From Azospirillum oryzae (GTDB lineage: Bacteria; Pseudomonadota; Alphaproteobacteria; Azospirillales; Azospirillaceae): a stretch of 64,000 nucleotides of DNA. The stretch covers positions 496,001-560,000 of the forward strand of contig NZ_FXAK01000010.1 of NCBI RefSeq assembly GCF_900177515.1. Direction: 5' to 3'. A model generated the notes under the pieces. It did not search any database. It saw only the letters and a program-made list of their open reading frames with translations, and was not told where the DNA came from. This document shows, piece by piece, positions 18,272 to 26,619 of this stretch. Positions within the stretch are counted from its first letter, which is position 1. Every line of letters starts with the position of its first letter. Made by a program: the position numbers and the translations under genes.

Positions 18272-18441
18272 TTCCCGTATTCCTCCACGGGTCAACGGGA
18301 CACGGGAACATCGCCCCCTTCCCTGGCCACAAGGCAGGCCCTCTTGTTCGACCCGGTGCGCCGCACTAAGTCGGGCATGTCACGGCCCCCGGCCGGAGAT
18401 CGAGGCGACAACCATTCATCGCACCTCATCGGAGAACACAA

Positions 18442-19005
18442 ATGTCTTTGATCAACAGCGAGATTAAGCCCTTCAAGGCGACCGCGTTCAAGAACGGCAA
18501 GTTCATCGACGTGACCGACGCCGACCTGAAGGGCAAGTGGTCGGTCGTGTTCTTCTATCCGGCTGACTTCACCTTCGTCTGCCCGACGGAGCTGGAGGAT
18601 CTGGCCGACAACTACGCCGAATTCCAGAAGCTGGGCGTCGAGATCTACAGCGTCTCGACCGACACCCACTTCTGCCACAAGGCCTGGCACGACACCTCGC
18701 CGGCCATCGGCAAGATCAACTACACCATGATCGGCGACCCGACGCTGGCGATCAGCCGCAACTTCGAGGTCCTGATCGAGGAAGTCGGTCTGGCCGACCG
18801 CGGCACCTTCGTCGTCGACCCGGACGGCAAGATCCAGATCGTCGAGATCACCGCCGGCGGCGTCGGCCGCGACGCCAAGGAGCTGCTGCGCAAGATCAAG
18901 GCCGTCCAGTACGTCGCCGCCCACCCGGGCGAGGTCTGCCCGGCCAAGTGGCAGGAAGGCGAGAAGACCCTCGCCCCTTCGCTCGACCTCGTCGGCAAGA
19001 TCTAA
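18442..19005 (+). CDS. ahpC: Alkyl hydroperoxide reductase AhpC (typical 2-Cys peroxiredoxin)
   Basis: A 187-residue peroxidase that reduces H2O2, organic peroxides and peroxynitrite. The peroxidatic Cys47 is in DFTFVCPTEL and the resolving Cys166 in HPGEVCPAKW, matching the AhpC family exactly in spacing. The GGTG and YF-type end region typical of the class is present (GLADRGTF). It is read divergently from oxyR and followed by ahpF after a terminator-like hairpin and a repeat. Confidence 0.98.
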   Translation: MSLINSEIKPFKATAFKNGKFIDVTDADLKGKWSVVFFYPADFTFVCPTELEDLADNYAEFQKLGVEIYSVSTDTHFCHKAWHDTSPAIGKINYTMIGDPTLAISRNFEVLIEEVGLADRGTFVVDPDGKIQIVEITAGGVGRDAKELLRKIKAVQYVAAHPGEVCPAKWQEGEKTLAPSLDLVGKI

Positions 19006-19060
19006 GGTTTCCCCTTCAAGGGAAATCCTAAGGATCGGGGGCCGGCTTCGGCCGGCTCCC
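19006..19060 (+). terminator. Two hairpins after ahpC
   Basis: The segment GGTTTCCC / GGGAAATCC and, directly after it, GCCGGC-TTCG-GCCGGC (19041-19056, extended by flanking G/C) form two stem-loops. There is no clear T-run, so the second may only dampen transcription into ahpF. Such partial terminators are common between ahpC and ahpF, where ahpC product is needed in excess. Confidence 0.5.
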
Positions 19061-19179
19061 ACCCCGCTCCGGCGGGAGTGAACACCAGTACCCTTGATCG
19101 GCCGGACCGGCCGCAAGGCACGTTTTCCCGGGCTGGCTTTCAAAGCCTCCCCGCCATCAGGGTCCGTCATCGGTTTCCC

Positions 19180-19265
19180 CATCCCCGCGAAGGCAGGAAC
19201 CCAGGCGCGCGTTTTGTCGCAGTGCTTCCAAAGTCTGGATCCCCGCCTGCGCGGGGAGGACGATG
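19180..19265. repeat. REP-like palindromic intergenic element
   Basis: CATCCCCGCGAAGGCAGGAA (19180-19199) and its imperfect inverted copy, rich in CCCCGCCTGCGCGGGG (19241-19256), flank a short spacer. The wording (CCCGCG ... CTGGATCCCCGCCT) is a very widespread dispersed element in proteobacterial genomes. It lies between ahpC and ahpF. The rest of 19061-19407 contains no gene I can support. Confidence 0.65.
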
Positions 19266-19407
19266 ACGTTTCAAACTCTTCACTGTTTCAAAACCAGACC
19301 GCCCGCCCGACCGGCTCTTTTGACTCGGGCCACCATTTTTCCGCCCGGATCGCCGCGAAATCACGCAGGCGATCCGCCCCGGACACGAGACGTTGGGAAC
19401 GAAAGCC

Positions 19408-21003
19408 ATGCTGGACGCCAATCTGAAGACGCAGTTGAAGGCCTATCTGGAGCGCATCACCAACCCGATCACGCTGGTGGCGTCGCTGGACGACGGCGCG
19501 AAGTCGCAGGAGATGCTGGGCCTGCTGGAAGACATCGCATCGCTGTCGGACAAGATCACGCTGGACCGCAACGGCGCCGACGAGCGCCGGCCCTCCTTCG
19601 CCATCAAGCGCGACGGCACCGACATCGGCGTCACCTTCGCCGGCCTGCCGATGGGTCACGAATTCAACTCGCTGGTTCTGGCACTGCTGCAGGTCGGCGG
19701 CCATCCGTCCAAGGAGTCGGAGGAACTGCTGGAGCAGATCCGCAACCTGGACGGCGATTTCCGCTTCGAGACCTATTTCTCGCTGTCCTGCCAGAACTGC
19801 CCGGACGTGGTCCAGGCCCTGAACCTGATGAGCGCGCTGAACCCGCGGATCAAGCATGTCGCCATCGACGGCGCGCTGTTCCAGCAGGAGGTCGAGCAGC
19901 GTCAGGTGATGGCCGTCCCCACCGTTTTCCTGAACGGCGAGCCCTTCGCCCAGGGCCGGATGGACGTGGCGCAGATCGTCGCAAAGCTCGACACCGGCGC
20001 CGTCGCCCGCGCCGCCGAGAAGATCAAGGCCAAGGCCCCGTTCGAGGTGCTGGTGATCGGCGGCGGCCCCGCCGGCGCCGCGGCCGCCATCTATGCCGCC
20101 CGCAAGGGCATCCGCACCGGCGTGGCGGCCGAACGGTTCGGCGGTCAGGTGCTCGACACCATGGCGATCGAGAACTTCATCTCCGTCTCCCACACCGAGG
20201 GGCCGAAGCTGGCCGCGGCGCTGGAACAGCACGTCAAGGACTATGAGGTCGACGTGATGAACCTGCAGACCGCCACCGCCCTGGTGCCGGCGGCGCAGGA
20301 AGGCGGGCTGATCGAGGTGAAGCTGGCCAGCGGCGCCTCGCTGAAATCCCGCACCGTGGTGCTGTCGACCGGCGCCCGCTGGCGCTCGATGAATGTCCCG
20401 GGCGAGGCGGAATACCGCAACAAGGGCGTCGCCTACTGCCCGCACTGCGACGGCCCGCTGTTCAAGGGCAAGCGCGTGGCGGTGATCGGCGGCGGCAACT
20501 CCGGCGTCGAGGCGGCGATCGACCTCGCCGGCATCGTCTCGCACGTCACGCTGATCGAGTTCGACAACCAGCTGCGTGCCGACGCGGTGCTGCAGCGCAA
20601 GCTGCACAGCCTGCCCAACGTCACCGTTCTCCTGTCGGCCCAGACCACCGAGGTGCATGGCGACGGCAACAAGGTCGTCGGCCTGTCCTACAAGGACCGC
20701 AACAGCGGCGAGCTGAAGCGGGTCGATCTGGAAGGCATCTTCGTGCAGATCGGTCTGGTGCCGAACACCGAATGGCTGAAGGGCACGCTGGCGCTGACCC
20801 CGCGCGGCGAAATCGAGGTGGACAACCGCGGCCAGACCTCGCTGCCCGGCGTCTTCGCCGCCGGCGACGCGACGACGGTGCCGTTCAAGCAGATCGTCAT
20901 CGCCATGGGCGAGGGCGCCAAGGCCGCGCTGGCCGCCTTCGACCACCTGATCCGCACGGTCCCGGCCGAGGAACCGGCCCGCGAGACCATCGCGGCGGAG
21001 TAA
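19408..21003 (+). CDS. ahpF: Alkyl hydroperoxide reductase subunit F (NADH:peroxiredoxin reductase)
   Basis: About 531 residues. It transfers electrons from NADH through FAD and two disulfide centres to AhpC. The N-terminal tandem thioredoxin-like domain carries Cys128/Cys131 (FSLSCQNCPDVV), the FAD motif VLVIGGGPAGAA starts near 214, and the thioredoxin-reductase-like centre is Cys344/Cys347 (AYCPHCDGP). GDATTVPFKQIVIA is the C-terminal FAD-contact motif. I used ATG 19408; a TTG 15 bases earlier is possible. Confidence 0.97.
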   Translation: MLDANLKTQLKAYLERITNPITLVASLDDGAKSQEMLGLLEDIASLSDKITLDRNGADERRPSFAIKRDGTDIGVTFAGLPMGHEFNSLVLALLQVGGHPSKESEELLEQIRNLDGDFRFETYFSLSCQNCPDVVQALNLMSALNPRIKHVAIDGALFQQEVEQRQVMAVPTVFLNGEPFAQGRMDVAQIVAKLDTGAVARAAEKIKAKAPFEVLVIGGGPAGAAAAIYAARKGIRTGVAAERFGGQVLDTMAIENFISVSHTEGPKLAAALEQHVKDYEVDVMNLQTATALVPAAQEGGLIEVKLASGASLKSRTVVLSTGARWRSMNVPGEAEYRNKGVAYCPHCDGPLFKGKRVAVIGGGNSGVEAAIDLAGIVSHVTLIEFDNQLRADAVLQRKLHSLPNVTVLLSAQTTEVHGDGNKVVGLSYKDRNSGELKRVDLEGIFVQIGLVPNTEWLKGTLALTPRGEIEVDNRGQTSLPGVFAAGDATTVPFKQIVIAMGEGAKAALAAFDHLIRTVPAEEPARETIAAE

Positions 21004-21011
21004 AGACGGAA

Positions 21012-21049
21012 GGAGCCGGGGCGACGCATCGCCCCGGCTCCATTTACTT
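21012..21049 (+). terminator. Intrinsic terminator of ahpF
   Basis: A perfect 13-bp stem, GGAGCCGGGGCGA (21012-21024) and TCGCCCCGGCTCC (21029-21041), has a 4-base loop and is followed by ATTTACTT. It starts 9 bases after the ahpF stop. Confidence 0.85.
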
Positions 21050-21111
21050 CCAGCCCTTTCCCAGGGGAGAGGGGAAATTTCCCGTTCAGGCCGGCCGGAT
21101 GGGTGACTGTG

Positions 21112-21690
21112 TCACCCCAGCGTATGCTCCAACAGGATCTTCGCGCCCAGGCCGATCAGCACCACGCCGCCAGCCATTTCCGCCCAGCGGCCCAGATGGT
21201 TGCCGGCGGCCTTGCCGATCAGCACGCCGCCAAAGGCCACCGCGAAGGTCACCGCGCCGATCAGTGCCGAGGTCGTGACCATGTCCACATCGACCAGCGC
21301 CAGACCCGCGCCGACGGCGGCGGCGTCGATGCTGGTGGCGACGGCGGTGGTCAGCAGGGCCAGCCATTCGGCCCGCGCGCTGCGCACCGGGCCGCAATCC
21401 TCCTCGCTCTCGTCATCGCCGTCCATGATGGCGTTGCGCAGCATCGCACCGCCGACCGCCAGCAGCAGGCCGAAGGCGATCCAGTGATCGACCGATTCCA
21501 CGAGGCTAGCGAAGGCGATGCCGACGCCCCAGCCGACCAGCGGCATGGCGAACTGGCAGACGCCGAAGGCCGCGCCCACGCGCACCGCCTCGGGCAGGCC
21601 GGACCGGCGCGAGCAGGCGCCGCGGCCGAGAGCGGCGGCGAAGCTATCCATCGAAAGGCTGAAGGCGAGCGCGAGGGACGTGGCGATCAT
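21112..21690 (-). CDS. mntP: Manganese exporter MntP
   Basis: A 192-residue inner-membrane protein with six hydrophobic helices. Conserved Asp residues lie in helix 1 (LSMDSFAAALGRG) and helix 4 (ATSIDAAAVGAGL), as in E. coli MntP. The charged loop GDDESEEDCG separates the two halves. I chose the ATG at 21690 because the protein family starts here; the upstream frame is the riboswitch leader. Expression should rise with Mn through the yybP-ykoY element just upstream. Confidence 0.93.
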   Translation of the reverse strand: MIATSLALAFSLSMDSFAAALGRGACSRRSGLPEAVRVGAAFGVCQFAMPLVGWGVGIAFASLVESVDHWIAFGLLLAVGGAMLRNAIMDGDDESEEDCGPVRSARAEWLALLTTAVATSIDAAAVGAGLALVDVDMVTTSALIGAVTFAVAFGGVLIGKAAGNHLGRWAEMAGGVVLIGLGAKILLEHTLG

Positions 21691-21751
21691 GGCTATTCCC
21701 GGGCCAGACAACACAGTGGAATCGGACGGACTCCGGCTGGCCGCGGAGATG

Positions 21752-21894
21752 CCCGATCCACTGGTCTCGCCGGGTCGGCCCTCTGGCCGCCGTGCGCGCC
21801 ATGGCGGTAGCGGCCGGAGGCCGGAACCATCCAAGTCTGTTGACGCGAACCCCACCGGATCGGTGCCGGCGGGTGGCTACTCCCCAATGACGGG
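21752..21894 (-). ncRNA. yybP-ykoY manganese riboswitch upstream of mntP
   Basis: On the minus strand the leader reads TTGGGGAGTAGCC at 21887-21875, GTCAACAG near 21844-21837 and CGAGACCAG near 21769-21761, the three most conserved blocks of the yybP-ykoY aptamer. GC-rich paired segments lie between them. The element sits in the mntP 5' leader, its classical partner gene. Boundaries are approximate; CCCG at 21894 and CGGG at 21752 could close the outer stem. Mn2+ binding would be expected to turn mntP on. Confidence 0.9.
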
Positions 21895-21923
21895 GGAACT
21901 CCTACAAGGACTAGGGGCTTGGG

Positions 21924-23258
21924 TCAAGCGCCCGATTGCCGCAGGTGCGAGATACGGCCGCGCAGATAGGTGGCGGCCACCGAACGGTCGTCGCCCAGCG
22001 TCACCTGGATGAACAGCTCCTCCTCCAGATCGCCGTCTACGGCATTCATGCGATGTCGCATAGCCGGGGTCGCGGCGGGGTCGAGCACGACGAGGTCGGC
22101 CCAGCGGCCGGGCTCGAGGCTGCCGATCTCGTCGGCCATGCCCAGCGCCTCGGCATTGCCGCGGGTCATCCAGTGCAAGGCGGCGAGCGCCGGCAGGTTC
22201 TGGCGCCGCAGCTGCAGCACCTTGTAGGCCTCCGCCGCCGTGCGCAGCATCGAATAGCTGGTGCCGCCGCCGACATCGGTGGCGATGGCGGTGCGCACCG
22301 GCCGCTCCGGCTTCGACAGGGCGTCGAGGTCGAACAGGCCGCTGCCGATGAACAGGTTGCTGGTCGGGCAGAAGACGGCGACCGACCCGCTCTCCGACAG
22401 CCGGCCCATCTCCGCTTCCGACAAATGGATGCAGTGGCCGAACAGCGAGGTCGGACCCAGCAGCCCGAAGCGGTCGTAGACGTCGGTGTAGTCACGCGCG
22501 CCGGGGAACAGGCGCCGCACCTCGGCGATCTCGTCGGTGTTCTCCGACAGGTGGGTCTGCATGTGGACGCCGGGATGCTCGCGCAGCAGCGCGCCCGCCG
22601 CCTCCAGCTGCGCCTCCGTCGAGGTGATGGCGAAGCGCGGGGTCACCGCATAGCGCTGCCGCCCCGTGCCGTGCCAGCGGCCGATCAGATCCTTGCCGTC
22701 GCGATAGCTGCTGTCGGCCGTGTCGGTCAGGGCGGGCGGAGCATGGCGGTCCATCATCACCTTGCCGGCGATCATCCCGGCGCCGCGCGCCTCGGCCTCC
22801 GCGAACAGGGCGTCGACCGACTGCGGATGGACCGAGCCATAGACCACCGCCGTCGTCGTGCCGTTGCGCAGCAGCTCGTCCATGAAGAAGGCGGCGTTGG
22901 CGGCGGCGTGGGCCGGATCGGCGAAGCGCTGTTCCTCGATGAAGGTGTATTTCTCCAGCCAGTCGAGCAGCTGGGCGCCGTAGGAGGCGATGACCTGGGT
23001 CTGCGGGAAATGGATGTGGGTGTCGATGAAGCCCGGCAGCACCGGCTTGCCGCTGTGGTCGTCGACCGCCACCCCCTCCGGCACCCGGCCCCGCAGGTCC
23101 GCCCACTCACCGACCTCCAGAATCCGCCCGTCGGCCCCGACCAGCAGCAGCCCGTCCTCGTGATGGGTCAGGCAATCGAAGTCCCCCGGCCCGGCGGGTG
23201 CGCGATGGAAGCTGAGCAGGCGCCCACGGATGGCGGAAGCAACGGTTTGGTCGGGCAT
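21924..23258 (-). CDS. guaD: Guanine deaminase
   Basis: A 444-residue zinc amidohydrolase that converts guanine to xanthine. Metal ligands are visible in order: PGFIDTHIHFPQ near 75-86, QTHLSEN near 235, GHCIHLS near 275 and TDVGGGTSYSMLR near 325. The length matches the family. It lies 35 bases downstream of puuD on the same strand, so the pair forms a purine-catabolism unit. Confidence 0.95.
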   Translation of the reverse strand: MPDQTVASAIRGRLLSFHRAPAGPGDFDCLTHHEDGLLLVGADGRILEVGEWADLRGRVPEGVAVDDHSGKPVLPGFIDTHIHFPQTQVIASYGAQLLDWLEKYTFIEEQRFADPAHAAANAAFFMDELLRNGTTTAVVYGSVHPQSVDALFAEAEARGAGMIAGKVMMDRHAPPALTDTADSSYRDGKDLIGRWHGTGRQRYAVTPRFAITSTEAQLEAAGALLREHPGVHMQTHLSENTDEIAEVRRLFPGARDYTDVYDRFGLLGPTSLFGHCIHLSEAEMGRLSESGSVAVFCPTSNLFIGSGLFDLDALSKPERPVRTAIATDVGGGTSYSMLRTAAEAYKVLQLRRQNLPALAALHWMTRGNAEALGMADEIGSLEPGRWADLVVLDPAATPAMRHRMNAVDGDLEEELFIQVTLGDDRSVAATYLRGRISHLRQSGA

Positions 23259-23293
23259 GGGGATCCGGTTCGATGGAGAATCTGTGAGGGCGG

Positions 23294-24481
23294 TTACTTA
23301 ATGTCCCCAGACCACGCCGCCAACACCGCGCGTTCCTGGGGGGTGATGCCGGTGATGTTGGCGGGGGGCATGGCGCTGCTGAAGCCGGCCTGCAGGCGGA
23401 TCTGCTCGGCATGGCGGCGGATTCCGTCGCCTTCCAGCACGACGCCGCGCGGCGGGGTGGCGATGCCCTCCCACACCGGTTGGGCGGCATGGCACATGCT
23501 GCAGCGGGTGGAGACGATCTCCTCGACCTGATTGAAGCCGACCTTGACCGGCGCCGCCTCGGCCGTGTCGCCGGTCGCCGGCCCCATGGTGCTGAGCCAC
23601 GCGCAGGCCAGCATGCCGGCGGCGGCGACTCCCCAGGTCCACCAGGGCGTCGGCTTGCCGGCATGGCGGCTGTTGAAGAAGTGGCGGATCGCCGTGCCGA
23701 CCACCAGCACCAGCGCCACCATTACCCAGTTGTAGCGGGTGGAGCTGACCAGCGGATAATGGTTGGACAGCATCAGGAAGACGACCGGCAGGGTCAGGTA
23801 GTTGTTGTGCAGCGACCGCTGCTTGGCTTTCTTTCCCAGCAACGGGTCCGGCGTCTCGCCGCGCAGCATGGCGGCCACCGTCTTGCGCTGGTTGGGGATG
23901 ATCAGCATGAAGACGTTGCAGGCCATCATCGTCGCCATCAGGGCGCCGACCTGCAGCATGGCGCCGCGCCCGCTGAAGACCTTGGTCATCGCCCAGGCCG
24001 TCGCCACCAGCAGCACGAATCCGGCAACCGCGAGCGCCCCGTCGTTGCGGCCCAGCGGCGACTTGCACATCAGGTCATAGGCGACCCAGCCCGCCACCAG
24101 CGCGCCGACGCTGATCGCCACCGCCTGCCAGTGGCTGAGCGCCATCACGTCCTGGTCGATCAGGAACAGGTCGGCGCCGCGGTAATACAGCACGCACATC
24201 AGGAAGAAGCCGCTGAGCCAGGTCGCGTAGGATTCCCACTTGAACCAGGTGAGATCCTCCGGCAACTGCGGCGGGGCGACCATGTATTTGGTCATGTGAT
24301 AGAAGCCGCCGCCGTGGATTTGCCACGCATCCCCCGCCGTCCCGGCCGGCGCCCCGGCCCGCTTGCGCAGCGAGGCGTCGAGATGGATGAAGTAGAAGGA
24401 CGATCCGATCCAGGCGATGGCGGTGATGACGTGCAGCCACCGCGCCAGGGCGTTGATCCATTCCCACAGGATGGGCTCCAT
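23294..24481 (-). CDS. puuD: Membrane urate hydroxylase PuuD with cytochrome c domain
   Basis: About 395 residues. An N-terminal multi-span membrane domain (from MEPILWEWINALARWLHV; several helices, roughly 10-310) of the Urate_ox_N/DUF989 type precedes a C-terminal cytochrome c domain with the haem motif CSMCH near residue 331 and methionine in AMPP near 371. The characterised family member oxidises urate to 5-hydroxyisourate using its cytochrome. AAGGAG lies 10 bases before the ATG. It is first in the unit with guaD. HIU hydrolase and OHCU decarboxylase genes are not adjacent. Confidence 0.9.
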   Translation of the reverse strand: MEPILWEWINALARWLHVITAIAWIGSSFYFIHLDASLRKRAGAPAGTAGDAWQIHGGGFYHMTKYMVAPPQLPEDLTWFKWESYATWLSGFFLMCVLYYRGADLFLIDQDVMALSHWQAVAISVGALVAGWVAYDLMCKSPLGRNDGALAVAGFVLLVATAWAMTKVFSGRGAMLQVGALMATMMACNVFMLIIPNQRKTVAAMLRGETPDPLLGKKAKQRSLHNNYLTLPVVFLMLSNHYPLVSSTRYNWVMVALVLVVGTAIRHFFNSRHAGKPTPWWTWGVAAAGMLACAWLSTMGPATGDTAEAAPVKVGFNQVEEIVSTRCSMCHAAQPVWEGIATPPRGVVLEGDGIRRHAEQIRLQAGFSSAMPPANITGITPQERAVLAAWSGDIK

Positions 24482-24680
24482 CGCGCGCACGCTCCTTCCG
24501 GTCGAGATCGATGGCTTGACTGTACGGCGAGTGTGCGGGTGCGGAAAACCATTCGTCCGTCCCAACAGCTTCAAAAAATGACGAAAGATGGGGGAGCTGC
24601 CGGATGATGCTGCCAATTGCCAACCCCACTGCGGCTTGGTAGAGGCTCTTACCCATCCCCGCACCGGCCGGCGATCCGCG

Positions 24681-26180
24681 ATGCAAAAGTCCAGAAGCAC
24701 CGTCACCCGTCGGACCCTTCTGATGCTGCTCGCGGCTGCTTTCGCGTTGCTGGCGATCATCGTGATGTCGGGGTGGCTGGCGGACAGCACGCAGCAATAC
24801 TCCCGCTCCGTCGGCCGGATGACCGCCCTGCGGGTCGCCGCCGGAACCCTCCTCAGCCAGTTGCAGGACGCCGAGATCGGACAACGCGGCTACCTCCTCA
24901 CCGAGGACCGCCAATATCTCAGGCCTTATGAGGCCGCCATCGCGGCGGTGGACACCACGATCGACCGACTGCGCGACCTTGCCGATGGAGATGCCGACGA
25001 GTTGCGCATCGTCGACCATCTCGTCGGCCTTGCCGCCGCCAAGAGGGAGGAACTGGCGGAGACCATCGATCTGATGAAGGCCGGACGCCCCGACGAGTCC
25101 CTGGCCATCGTGCGCACCGGCCGCGGCATGCGATTGATGGACGATGCCCGGCGTTCGCTCGCCGACCTGATCACCCCCGCCGATGCGCAGCTCGACACCC
25201 AACTCCGCGCCCTGACCGGGCAGGCCAGGATATCGGGCTGGGTGGCGAACCTGGGCGGCCTGTTCATCCTGCTGGTCGTCGGCGGCGCCGTGTGGATCGC
25301 GTTCAGCTACACGCGCGACCTCATGCAGGCGCAGCGTGCAATCCAGGCCCTCAACGATTCGCTGGAGCAGCGCGTGTCCGAACGCACCATGGAGCTGCAA
25401 CGGGCCAACGCCGAAATCCAGCGCTTCGCCTACATCGTCAGCCATGACCTGCGCGCGCCGCTGGTGAATGTGATGGGGTTCACCAGCGAATTCGAGGCGG
25501 GACTGGCAAGCGTGGCCGCCGACCTCGTCCGCCGGCCGGCAAACAGCGACGACGCCACCGCGGCGGAAGCGCGGCGGGCGGTGACCGAGGACATGCCGGA
25601 GGCCATCGGCTTCATCCGCGCATCGACGACCAGGATGGACCGGCTGATCAACGCCATCCTCGCCTTGTCACGCCAAGGCAGCCGGATGCTGACCCCCGAA
25701 CCGGTTTCCATGCAGGCCCTTCTGGAAAACGCCGTCGCCAGCTTCCGCCACCGGGCCGGCGAACTGCGCTGCACCATCGACATCGCCGGTCCGTTGCCAT
25801 CCCTCGTCTCCGACCGCCTCGCCCTGGAACAGGTGTTCGGCAACCTGCTCGACAACGCGATCAAGTATCTCGACCCGGCCCGGACCGGCCGGATCACCAT
25901 CCGCGGATATCCCGAGGCGGACCGGCTGATCTTCGAGGTCGCGGACAACGGCCGCGGGATCGCGGCACAGGATCACGAGCGCATCTTCGAGCTGTTCCGC
26001 CGCTCCGGCGTGCAGGACCGTCCCGGCGAGGGGATCGGTCTGGCCTATGTCCGGACACTCGTCCGTCGCCTGTACGGCGAGGTCACCGTCGACTCGGTTC
26101 CTGGACAGGGCAGCGTCTTTCGCATAAGCCTTCCTGACATCCTCCCCCTGCCCTCGGAGAAGTCCGCCCATGATGCGTGA
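24681..26180 (+). CDS. CHASE3 sensor histidine kinase
   Basis: About 499 residues. A first membrane helix (about 14-35) is followed by a CHASE3 periplasmic region (about 38-190; contains LQDAEIGQRGYLLTED, a family hallmark), a second helix (about 195-217), a coiled-coil linker, HisKA with His255 in IVSHDLRAPLVN and HATPase with NLLDNAIKY, DNGRGI and EGIGLAYV. It diverges from puuD. Its stop lies inside the next gene (11-base overlap), linking it to the response regulator. Confidence 0.9.
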   Translation: MQKSRSTVTRRTLLMLLAAAFALLAIIVMSGWLADSTQQYSRSVGRMTALRVAAGTLLSQLQDAEIGQRGYLLTEDRQYLRPYEAAIAAVDTTIDRLRDLADGDADELRIVDHLVGLAAAKREELAETIDLMKAGRPDESLAIVRTGRGMRLMDDARRSLADLITPADAQLDTQLRALTGQARISGWVANLGGLFILLVVGGAVWIAFSYTRDLMQAQRAIQALNDSLEQRVSERTMELQRANAEIQRFAYIVSHDLRAPLVNVMGFTSEFEAGLASVAADLVRRPANSDDATAAEARRAVTEDMPEAIGFIRASTTRMDRLINAILALSRQGSRMLTPEPVSMQALLENAVASFRHRAGELRCTIDIAGPLPSLVSDRLALEQVFGNLLDNAIKYLDPARTGRITIRGYPEADRLIFEVADNGRGIAAQDHERIFELFRRSGVQDRPGEGIGLAYVRTLVRRLYGEVTVDSVPGQGSVFRISLPDILPLPSEKSAHDA

Positions 26181-26619
26181 CCCCCAGACGGTGAGCATCG
26201 TCATGATCGAGGACGACGAGGGGCACGCCCGGCTGATCGAAAAGAACATCCGGCGGGCCGGCGTGACCAACGAGATCGTGCCCTTCACCGACGGCACCAG
26301 CGCGCTCGCCCATCTGTTCGGACCGGACGGCAGCGGGCAGGCCAGCATGGGCCGGGCGCTTCTCATCCTCCTGGACTTGAACCTGCCGGACATGACGGGT
26401 GTCGACATCCTGTCCAGGCTCAAGGCCAACCCCCATACCAAGCGTTTTCCGGTCGTGGTGCTGACCACCACCGATGACCGGCAGGAAATCCAGCGCTGCT
26501 ACGACATCGGGGCCAACGTCTACATCACCAAGCCGGTGAATTACGAAAGCTTCGCCACCGCGATCCGGCAGCTTGGGCTGTTCTTTTCCGTCATCCAGAT
26601 CCCCGAGGCGGAGGTATGA
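26170..26619 (+). CDS. Single-domain response regulator (Rcp1-like)
   Basis: A 149-residue receiver without an output domain. The acidic pocket is Asp15-Asp16, the phospho-acceptor is Asp69 (LLDLNLPDMTG), then Thr in VVLTTTDD and Lys in YITKPVNY. Lengthened loops and the C-terminal LGLFFSVIQIP resemble receivers paired with phytochrome- and CHASE3-type kinases. Translation is coupled at both ends: it overlaps the kinase before it by 11 bases and the gene after it by ATGA. Confidence 0.9.
   Translation: MMRDPQTVSIVMIEDDEGHARLIEKNIRRAGVTNEIVPFTDGTSALAHLFGPDGSGQASMGRALLILLDLNLPDMTGVDILSRLKANPHTKRFPVVVLTTTDDRQEIQRCYDIGANVYITKPVNYESFATAIRQLGLFFSVIQIPEAEV

Noticed and set aside
18205..18441. A classical E. 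coli-style OxyR site (ATAG-N7-CTAT repeats)
   Set aside because: The exact spaced tetramers are not present; only other palindromes are seen.
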